From: Symbiodinium natans
Lineage: Eukaryota > Sar > Dinophyceae > Suessiales > Symbiodiniaceae
DNA: 64,000 nucleotides
Reading direction: 5' to 3'
NCBI GenBank assembly: GCA_905221605.1
Contig: CAJNDS010002345.1
Span: forward strand, 364,694 to 428,693
A model generated the notes under the pieces. The model ran no database searches. It was given only the letters and a program-made list of their open reading frames with translations, and was not told the origin of the DNA. Below are positions 58,201 through 64,000 of the stretch, piece after piece. Position 1 is the stretch's first letter. Every line of letters starts with the position of its first letter. The position numbers were made by a program, and so were the translations under genes.

Positions 58201-60764
58201 CACTCGACCTTACGGTCGAGGACCTGGACCACCGTCCTGTACTGGTAGCCTCCTGGCTCGTTGTCCGCCAGGTTCCACCAGTCCTTCGGCAGATCGTCCA
58301 GGGTGGCGAACTTGTCCCGCCCGCCCTTGCTTAACGGAAGCGCGTGCTGCTGCACCGCGGCGTGTCCTGCGGCTCCTAAGACGCCTGCCTGGACGCCTGA
58401 GCTGCCTATCTGGACACTGAACGCGGCGAAGGGGTTAGACATGGAAGCACCGGAGGGCGGGGCCCAGTTGGCAGGCAAGGCCGGCGTCCCTCCTGAGGTC
58501 GTCAGGTTGTGGACCATGTCGCAGCTGGCTCCTTTCTTGCACGACCCATTCTTGGAGAAAAAGGGGCAAACAGTGCCTGGTGGCTTTGCCGCGCCTTTGG
58601 CCGCAGCCTTAGGCTTTGCGCTGGCCTTTGCCTTGCCACCTCCCTTCCCTTTGCCTTTACCTTTCGCAGTGGCAAAGGTTTGGTCACCCTTTTTGGCCGC
58701 GAGAGCTTTTCTGCGAAGCTCCTTGTCGTGGCTGTACGGGCAGGCATCCCCTTTCGGGCAATTCCCATGATCGCGAAAGTGGAAGCAGATCTTCTTGTCC
58801 GCTCCCTTGCCAGCTCCCTTCGACGCAGCGGCAAACGTCTGGTCCGCGCCAGCTTTGGCCGCGGCAGCTGCTCCTTTCGCAGCAGCCTTCGCAGCGGCCT
58901 TGAGGCTCTTAATCTCCTTCTGAGCCTCGGCTAGCGCGACCGACGGGTCCGCGCTCTGCGAGCCGGTCGCTGTGTACACAGAGTGGGAAACAGCCCTGTG
59001 AGCTGCTTCCCTCTGCTCGTACTCCAGGACGACCTTGTGGCTCTCCTCCCAAGTCTGCGGTCCTCGCAACCCGCCATCCTTGGGATCGCCAGGCCACAAC
59101 CGTTTGTCGTTCCGTATCTCCTTTTGGAGATACGGGGGCATCTTGCGGAGGTACGAGAGATACAACTCTCGTGGGGTCTTCCCAAGACCCACCGCCTCAA
59201 GGTCCGCGATCGAGGCTTCAAACAAAGGCTCGAATTGGTGGCCTGTGAGCTTACCCTTAGCGAGGGAGGCATGCTCACCATCCACGCGGACTTCTCTTTC
59301 CTCCCGCGATTCCCCGAACATCAAGTGCTTGTTCTTGATGCGGTCGTACACCGCCTGTGGATCGGAGAGAACCTCTCCCGACTTCCACGCTGCGCGGTAC
59401 GCGTTCGTGTACGTCTTCATGCGCGAGCCGCGGCAGCGCCCGCGTAGCGCTAGCAGCTTTTCGCGCGCACTCATACCGCGACAGTTGTTGGCCAGCGCGC
59501 AGACGTCCTCGAACTCCTCGTAGAACAAGACAACGTCTCGCGCGTCCGACTTGTCGTCGGTCAGCGTCGGCCACGTGAGGTCAGTTTTGACCGTAGTTAT
59601 GGAGCTTTGCCCGCCCCTCTGCGCTAACGCTTCTTTCAGCGCTTCAGTTTGGGCGGCGAGTGCGGCGGCGAGATCGCCCGCCGGGTGTTGGGACCCGGTC
59701 TGCGATCCTCCGCCGTCTGAACCTCGCTTCAGGGCTTCTATCTCCATCTCTAGCGCAGCAAGCTTCGCGCGCAAAGGGGAATCGCCGTCCGTCGCGCCCA
59801 GGACACGGGCCGCGGAAGGACCACCTGCAACCTCAGCAGTGTGCAAACCTCCACGGTCCAATCCTTCCCCCAACCCACTAGCAGTCGCAGGCTGTGGGAG
59901 CCCTGGGGAACGCGGCCCCACGGCTTCAACTGGCACATCGGACGGGGAGCTCCAAACCTTCTCTTGGCTCGAGCTTTCTTTTCCCCCTAACGCGAGGATA
60001 AGCTCCCCGATGCATTGGATTTCGCGCTGAATCTCCTCTGCTTCTTCGGGGTCCTCGCCACCGCGCAAAGCCGCGACCGAGAACCTGGTCCGCAGCCGAC
60101 GGACCATCTTCGTAGGATGCCAGTCCCCGCCTATCTTGGAGAACTCATCCGCAAGGAGGGTGGCTTTGGTGCTTAAGGCGTCAAGGTCACGGGAGCTCAC
60201 CGTGACTCCATGCGCTTTCAGCGCGAGGACAATCCGCGAAACGCGCGTCAAGTAGTCCGCGACCGGTTCTTGGTCTGGACGGAAAATCGCGCGCAGCTCC
60301 GCCTGCAAGCCCTCTGCGGCGCCTGGCACTGAACCTGCTGTCGACGGCGGACCGGACGGTCCCGCCGGGCGGGACCCTGGTGCCGTAGCAGGGACATAGG
60401 CAGCACCGGTAGGGACCATGGCCAGCTCCCTAGCCGCGGCGCTGACGTCCACCCGCGGCGGACTGTCGCCTCCAGCGCCCGAGGCCTCAGGGACTAGCTC
60501 GGAGTCCTCTTCTTCTTCTTCTTCTTCATCCTCGTCCTCCTCTTCGGCGTCATGGAGGAACTTCATGACCTTCCGCCAGAGAGCCGCCTCTTGCTCTGGC
60601 GTAGTGCTGACCCCATCCCGCTTGGACAACGGACGGCTGCCAGTCTCCCTACGCCACTTAAGCCAAGCGACGTAGCCCATCCGCTCGGGATAGGGAACGT
60701 CTCCACCCTCGATAGCTTCGAGAAGGGTGACGCCCTCAGCCTGACCTGCAACCTCTGCGGACAT
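55131..60764 (-). CDS. ORF1: Gag (CCCH), protease, RT C-half, RNase H
   Basis: 1877 residues from an ATG at 60764, 204 bases inside the 5' LTR. An acidic run lies near 74-92. A Gag-like helical region spans about 400-600. Two perfect CCCH fingers, C-x8-C-x5-C-x3-H (C660, C669, C675, H679 and C733, C742, C748, H752), replace the usual CCHC knuckle. Aspartic-protease-like features are LDGCAGANHV (D858) and LILGGRALD at 957-965. A Cys-rich patch (1119-1172) is followed by a membrane-type helix (1183-1201). Residues 1376-1480 match the thumb/connection of a gypsy RT (HLLDHL...; KGKLLGHNIGRDGSSPDEER; FLGCANWLRGYL). RNase H follows with D1530, E1573, D1598 and D1642. No fingers/palm precede the thumb; they are in ORF2. 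The stop at 55131 overlaps ORF2 by 85 bases in the -1 phase. Confidence 0.9.
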   Translation of the reverse strand: MSAEVAGQAEGVTLLEAIEGGDVPYPERMGYVAWLKWRRETGSRPLSKRDGVSTTPEQEAALWRKVMKFLHDAEEEDEDEEEEEEEDSELVPEASGAGGDSPPRVDVSAAARELAMVPTGAAYVPATAPGSRPAGPSGPPSTAGSVPGAAEGLQAELRAIFRPDQEPVADYLTRVSRIVLALKAHGVTVSSRDLDALSTKATLLADEFSKIGGDWHPTKMVRRLRTRFSVAALRGGEDPEEAEEIQREIQCIGELILALGGKESSSQEKVWSSPSDVPVEAVGPRSPGLPQPATASGLGEGLDRGGLHTAEVAGGPSAARVLGATDGDSPLRAKLAALEMEIEALKRGSDGGGSQTGSQHPAGDLAAALAAQTEALKEALAQRGGQSSITTVKTDLTWPTLTDDKSDARDVVLFYEEFEDVCALANNCRGMSAREKLLALRGRCRGSRMKTYTNAYRAAWKSGEVLSDPQAVYDRIKNKHLMFGESREEREVRVDGEHASLAKGKLTGHQFEPLFEASIADLEAVGLGKTPRELYLSYLRKMPPYLQKEIRNDKRLWPGDPKDGGLRGPQTWEESHKVVLEYEQREAAHRAVSHSVYTATGSQSADPSVALAEAQKEIKSLKAAAKAAAKGAAAAAKAGADQTFAAASKGAGKGADKKICFHFRDHGNCPKGDACPYSHDKELRRKALAAKKGDQTFATAKGKGKGKGGGKAKASAKPKAAAKGAAKPPGTVCPFFSKNGSCKKGASCDMVHNLTTSGGTPALPANWAPPSGASMSNPFAAFSVQIGSSGVQAGVLGAAGHAAVQQHALPLSKGGRDKFATLDDLPKDWWNLADNEPGGYQYRTVVQVLDRKVECMLDGCAGANHVTEELVVGMMNRAAELGIGTEDPGFPVVRLEKWVHPEYVHGIASGAPVPLKGAAVLRVTLLEGKTADDCRPNTEIFVRCKIAARGTSDWHGLILGGRALDCAGRMGLGFRPGPDFHVLDTLGIRMPRCEDHSRTRKDRAYAFEARLSSLDDASCTEPGGGSRELLRYDGEEPLELSPGDGVLVPVARESGVSAEGSLSEVVLPVECGVEAVPGLWPTGEGKGFVLLAAQECDHSLQPGEVVAEVRSGLVSTAACGCGAIETVFESEPSPQACADCGVAVASVDHDPCFACGSASRAAARSFQGCSSCARSFGRLRTGARIGVLSVLAAVTVLASVWSGSGPVGRPVEEPGVLTCLDHLPSVDSWWEAPGGYASVWGRRPAQKDLGTVAVEKAPYETCLLQRAGEAWRLWDTRDLRVAESVACSDEVPVTERLAVFRTRKGPRWAGWREGSATAGRGASDAVRPADAVDTARCPSYHIVESWDIDKMIEEPPTDYYYEQLAADMRARHPKACPHLLDHLVSLEGFLDKSFLFGFSFGISKAEVCVSKGKLLGHNIGRDGSSPDEERCQAVIDFPPLWEKLHIQQFLGCANWLRGYLPVEYGHAAKILGQWQKPGAVFPEGGLGSAATEGCKAFKAIKRMMQNRINLATFDEASAADGSCPLEQIADASGIAVGGSVVQMTRDLSQLKVLMTHSKSLTPAQQNWPPLIQEAFAQLEVKRATRRMFGSIRTLCWTDHANLTRAQTSDIGMDPKLVRWVAEILMDGSEIRSLSGRSATLGDSFSRNPKDRDALLAARTKDLEGLSGQLRGFDLDQYLGEGTEGDGPVPWAVGNDAVPEPAGRVQAAAVPMCVVAALPVRVMVVFDYARWKEQDAELTEIRRVFQASLPGVSVAVRGCWGPFEDTDGLASHFDCGAGRLAGTKKIKRIRVDLLTSCAKVLREASGFRPQFLEGLGQGGLVTAVLRWPLVVELTLQARNLQRKEARAVGEAWAGIKAIWAVRPRLWRTQQGPCEVLGS
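55137..55143 (-). promoter_or_regulatory. Candidate -1 ribosomal frameshift site (right copy)
   Basis: The heptamer T TTG GGA ends two codons before the ORF1 stop (GTT TTG GGA TCG TAG). It satisfies X XXY YYZ with X=T, Y=G, Z=A. A one-base backward slip reads TTT GGG ATC GTA and continues in ORF2. A Y of G is less common than A or T, so efficiency is uncertain. GC-rich sequence downstream could fold. Confidence 0.55.
55821..56639 (-). other. RT thumb/connection and RNase H half (RT-C) in ORF1
   Basis: ORF1 residues 1376-1648. The thumb block has the diagnostic LLGHNIGRDGSSPDEERCQA (family FLGHxVSxxGIxxDPxKVxA), then FLGCANWLRGYLP (FLGLxxYYRRFI). RNase H follows with IADASGIAVGG, the E of IQEAF, CWTDHANL and GDSFSRNP. 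No YxDD motif lies upstream in this frame. Confidence 0.88.
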
Positions 60765-60968
60765 CGCCGCAACACAAGGCGAGAAGCCGCGCCTTGGTCA
60801 GCAGGCCGCAGGCGTGGCACGCGAAGCGCCGCGCCTTGGTTAACAGGCCGCAAGCGTGGCACACAGTCCACGCGTCCAGGTCACGGACCGCGACAGACAA
60901 GCAAAGCAATGCTTGCCCACTCGGGCCGTAGGCACAAGAGCTGTACGTTTCCCAGAACAGCCCCCAAT
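60765..60968 (-). promoter_or_regulatory. 5' leader of the gypsy-like element
   Basis: 204 bases between the 5' LTR and the ORF1 ATG. It holds the primer site, one GC-rich hairpin motif (60871-60892) and two tandem copies of a unit of about 35 bp starting GCCGCGCCTTGGT (60786 and 60829 areas). Structured leaders of this sort can serve packaging or dimerisation, which is inference only. Confidence 0.6.
60951..60966 (-). promoter_or_regulatory. tRNA primer-binding site of the gypsy-like element
   Basis: The sense strand reads TGGGGGCTGTTCTGGG two bases inside the 5' LTR (LTR ends TCACA, then AT, then TGG). Position and TGG start are canonical. The tRNA would end CAGCCCCCA. I cannot name it. 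Confidence 0.75.
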
Positions 60969-61262
60969 TGTGAAGTCGACCAGCACTGGACTTGCACTAA
61001 GCCAATGCAATCACAGCCCGGTCACGCTGTTTTACGACTTCGCGAGTTCAAGCGCTTGTGCAGCTACGCCTGAGTGCGTCCGGTCGGACCGCACAGCAAC
61101 CTAAGAGCTGCTGTACGACTCTACCGTGCTCAAAGGCACAAGCTCGGTACTTGAGCCAAAACATTGGCATTGTTACGAATTGCAAAACTACTCATGCAAG
61201 GGAAAACTACAAGCTGCACTAGCACTAAGCAAGCACTCCATGCATGCTTTGACCTGCTCACA
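60969..61262 (-). repeat. 5' LTR of the gypsy-like element
   Basis: 294 bp, TGTGA...TCACA, one base different from 31808-32101. The spliced-leader-like TTTTGGCTCAAG is at 61161-61150, about 100 bases from the LTR start in sense. Confidence 0.95.
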
Positions 61263-61266
61263 TAAT
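61263..61266 (+). repeat. Probable target-site duplication TAAT (right)
   Basis: Matches 31804-31807. The flank continues as TATACTA-rich DNA, like the left flank at about 31650-31807. Confidence 0.6.
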
Positions 61267-63575
61267 ACTATATACTAATTACTATATACTCATTCCTATA
61301 TACTCTATACTGTATATGATCTACTAATTACTATACACGAAAAACTACTTACTATGTACGATGTACTGCATACTGTGTACTAAACACGATGTACAACATA
61401 CCACACACAAAACGTGATATGGCATAAAAAAACACACTCTTTTCTACATACTATGTACTGCTATGTTATGATACACTCTAGTATGACATAACTGGATGTA
61501 ACACAATATGAAGAGCAGCCAGGGTGCTGCTGTAGCCGGTAGCACCTCTGTGCGGACAGAGCCTTGGAGTACGGTCACAGGAGCTGGACGATGGACAAAT
61601 TCATCGCAATGGGTTGGCTCTGGTGTAGCCAGCGTTAGGGTATTGAATATGTTCAGGGTGTTGAGGGTTGGGATCTCACTGTTTAGGGAACCATGCAGGC
61701 TTTAGAGACCAGGTTAGACCTTTGACTGAGGAATTTGGAGATGTTGCTTGTTGGGTTTAGGGGCCTAGGGCTTGCTTATCATGATTCTCGTGTTTTGTGC
61801 ATTGAAGCTTCGGGGGTTCACAGGATTCTGGCCGCAAAAAGTGTTCGCATCCTCAGTCACCTGCAGGTGCGAGGCCGATCACCGTGCTTGCATCGAGCTA
61901 TCGTGGGCGCAGTGTCCAGATGCCAACAATCCTGCGTTCTGTGCCGGCCAAGTCCCAACAGAACGACATGCATTTCTCGGCACTTGCACTGTGCCCTTTG
62001 GCAGTGCTTTCGATGGATGCTATCATGTGCCTGGCTTCAGCAGCCGAATCAAGTTCGCAAGAATCAGTACGTTTCATCGTTCACCGGTCAGTCCAAGCCG
62101 CAGCAAGCGGCGAAACTGCCAGCACAGCCGTTGCTTAGAAGGCGAACTGTCTTCATTCCTCTCGTCTTTGATTTTAAGGATTTGGGGTGGTGATTGTGTG
62201 CAAAGGAAAAGCCACAAGGCTTCGAGAACCTCAGGCATCAGGGCAACAAAGCCCACCTTGCCCACATGTTCGGCCCAGGAGCTCCACCGAGTGCGCTTGG
62301 TTGTACTTCTCAGAGCTCTGGTCCAACATCCGACATCTGTCCGAAGTCTTGGGGGGGGGTTGCACCCTAACCCTTTTTTCGAAAGCCTTTTGCAGCAGGC
62401 TTGCAGAAGGTCCTCGCCTGCATGATGCCGTCACCACCCTAGCCCCAAACCCTAAACCCAATGGCTTGGCTGGCCTAGTAACGACTCGCAAGCAACCGAG
62501 TTCGGCTGCTTTCAGGATGCAAACCCTCTGTGCCTCACTGCCGGCAGAGCAGTAGGCTGCACCACATGTCCTGCCTCAGGGGTGAGTGCAGGGAGGGGGG
62601 GGGGGTCGAAGGTCAGGCTTGGTAGGCTAAGGTGGGGATGCTTAACACTACGACCTTAAGCAGGTTCATAACATCAGGGCAGGCTCTCCTGCAACCTGAA
62701 CTTCAAGTCTGAGGCCTCTCCAACCTATCTGGGACCCTCTTTAAATGGCAGGAAGAGACAGTGTTGCTCCGGTCCTCCTGTCGCGCTGCATACTGCACCA
62801 CGGCATCCTTGATGCCGGCCTAAGCTCAGCTGCAGGTTTCTGTGGGAAAGGAGGTACCACACGGCCTGGAAGGGGTTCGACTGAACACACACCCAAAACC
62901 CCTATTGACCCGCCATCGCCGGAAAGAGCGACAGACCAGTGCTGACAAGAATATCAGAAGCAAGAATCGGGATTGATATTCTACCCTTCTTGATCCTGCG
63001 ATATTCTACCCTAAACCCCAAACCATAATATGCAAAAAAAGGAATATCAATAATTCATAGAAACCACCCTAAGTGCCTCCCGAGCCGCCCATTCGGTAGG
63101 TAGAACGATGGAGCGGAGATTGGGCATTCTGGCGACGGGGCTGTGGCGAAACTTGATGTTGGCCTGGCGAACCTGAAGTTGACGGGAACAAGAACGATGC
63201 TGAGCGTCGCAGTCTTCTGGGGGAAGGTAACCGAATGTCACTCAACGTAATGTAACGTCAGGAGAAGGGAGAACAGTGTAGCACAAGGAAGAAGAGATGT
63301 GTACATCTGGAACAACAGGGCCCCAACATACAGGTCATTCAAGACCAAGTGAAAGCTTCAAAGGAGGGCGACTTAGTCCTGAGTAGCTCTGTGCAACAAT
63401 GAGACAGTCCTTGCGGTGGGAGTATCTCCCGAGGCCCCCGCTCTTACAACCAGGTCTGCACAGCTGCCGGGAAAGTCAGGCCCACACAACCAGCTTCACA
63501 GTTCTCGTGACTGCACGGCTAACTGTGTCATCTAAAATGTCAAGTAGCACCGTTTGGTGAAAGTTTCCCTGCTAA

Positions 63576-63606
63576 CGCCCTAAACCCTAAACCCTAAACC
63601 CTAAAC
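63576..63606 (-). repeat. Telomere-type repeat island
   Basis: About four perfect CCCTAAA units. Confidence 0.85.
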
Positions 63607-63796
63607 CAAAAACAGCCTCAAGCCTAAACCCTGAAGACTCCTCTCTGTTAACGCCCTGGCACATCGCAGAAGGCCGTGCTCCCATCCTTAGAAGGCATTG
63701 GAGCTGGGACTGCCACGGTAGTCGCCGTGCCCCTTTCAAGCAGCATCAGTGACTGACAGTGACTTCTGAGGCGCCACATTGGCACGCAACACGTCT

Positions 63797-63857
63797 TTGG
63801 GTTTAGGGTATAGGGCTTAGGGTTTAGGACTTTGGGTTTGAGGCGTAGGGTTTAGGG
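63797..63857 (+). repeat. Degenerate telomere-type island
   Basis: TTTAGGG units mixed with variants such as TATAGGG and CTTAGGG. Confidence 0.75.
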
Positions 63858-64000
63858 AGTGTGGAGAACAAAATCTGGGTCTTCCTTTTCTTTCCGCAAT
63901 ACAACCTAAGTGTACAACGCCAAATGCTCACGGATATCCTCCATGGTGTAACACAATGCGGGAGACTCCGACGTGAGAGTCAAGACGTTGCCAGATCAGA

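Larger units (their letters stand above)
31808..61262 (-). mobile_element. Giant Ty3/gypsy-like LTR retrotransposon with accessory domains
   Basis: The minus-strand element is bounded by 294-bp LTRs with TGTGA...TCACA ends, a TAAT flank on each side, a primer site two bases inside the 5' LTR and a purine-rich tract before the 3' LTR. The frames in sense order are ORF1 (Gag, protease, RT C-half, RNase H) and ORF2 in the -1 phase (integrase, RT N-half, Tpt1-like, zinc fingers, PLD-like). As assembled it holds the two frames twice around a 100-N gap. Because the repeated blocks run exactly from one gap edge to the other, the true element is probably a single unit of about 17.3 kb. The LTRs differ by one base in 294 and all frames are open, so insertion is recent. 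Confidence 0.9.
61267..64000. other. Gene-poor DNA right of the gypsy-like element
   Basis: TATACTA-rich sequence to about 61480, then mixed sequence with no gene I recognise. Two overlapping plus-strand frames (61735-62193 and 61772-62425) are open but match no family I know. Telomere-type islands are small here (63576-63606, CCCTAAA; 63797-63857, TTTAGGG, degenerate). A poly-G run lies near 62596-62608. Confidence 0.55.

Noticed and set aside
36388-60644. Genuine tandem duplication of the whole element
   Set aside because: Not excluded, but block limits that coincide exactly with the gap edges and single outer LTRs make an unmerged contig overlap more likely.
61735-62425. Two overlapping plus-strand frames of 152 and 217 codons
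   Set aside because: They overlap in different phases, show no recognisable domain, and include repeat-like sequence. Coding status cannot be supported.

Overview
This window looks like nuclear DNA of a dinoflagellate, most likely of the Symbiodiniaceae type. The signs are islands of the TTTAGGG telomere-type heptamer scattered through all the non-coding DNA, very large LTR-retrotransposon polyproteins, a 12-base match to the 3' end of the dinoflagellate spliced leader inside an LTR, and almost no conventional genes. I see no rRNA, tRNA, CRISPR array or bacterial operon.

Layout. 1-13755: gene-poor DNA with telomere-type repeats and microsatellites, plus one plausible host exon or gene on the minus strand (4105-5100) with a putative Ig-like (He_PIG-type) domain. 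13761-21432: a complete Ty1/copia LTR retrotransposon on the minus strand, with 5-bp target duplication CCTTC, nearly identical LTRs, a tRNA primer site and one 2304-residue gag-pol frame. 21438-31803: gene-poor DNA with a fold-back element built on a GC-rich minisatellite, a dispersed repeat of about 75 bp, and more telomere-type islands. 31808-61262: a giant Ty3/gypsy-like element on the minus strand, with 294-bp TGTGA...TCACA LTRs, a primer site and a probable 4-bp target duplication TAAT. 61267-64000: gene-poor DNA.

The gypsy-like element is the exciting part. Its first frame carries Gag with two CCCH zinc fingers, protease, then only the C-terminal half of a reverse transcriptase (thumb/connection) and RNase H. 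The second frame is in the -1 phase, and a candidate slippery heptamer T TTG GGA lies just before the first stop. It carries integrase, a region reminiscent of a degenerate methyltransferase, and only then the N-terminal half of reverse transcriptase, including both catalytic aspartate motifs. It continues into a Tpt1/KptA-like RNA 2'-phosphotransferase domain, RanBP2-type and SWIM-type zinc fingers, a membrane segment and an HKD (phospholipase D-type) domain. A split and reordered reverse transcriptase combined with an RNA end-repair domain and a PLD-type phosphodiesterase is an architecture I do not recognise from any described retrotransposon.

Assembly caution. The element appears twice (36388-48464 and 48565-60644, about 99.8% identical) around a gap of exactly 100 N. 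One copy ends at the gap and the other starts at it, so the duplication is most simply two overlapping contigs that were not merged. The real element would then be about 17.3 kb, flanked by the two LTRs seen.
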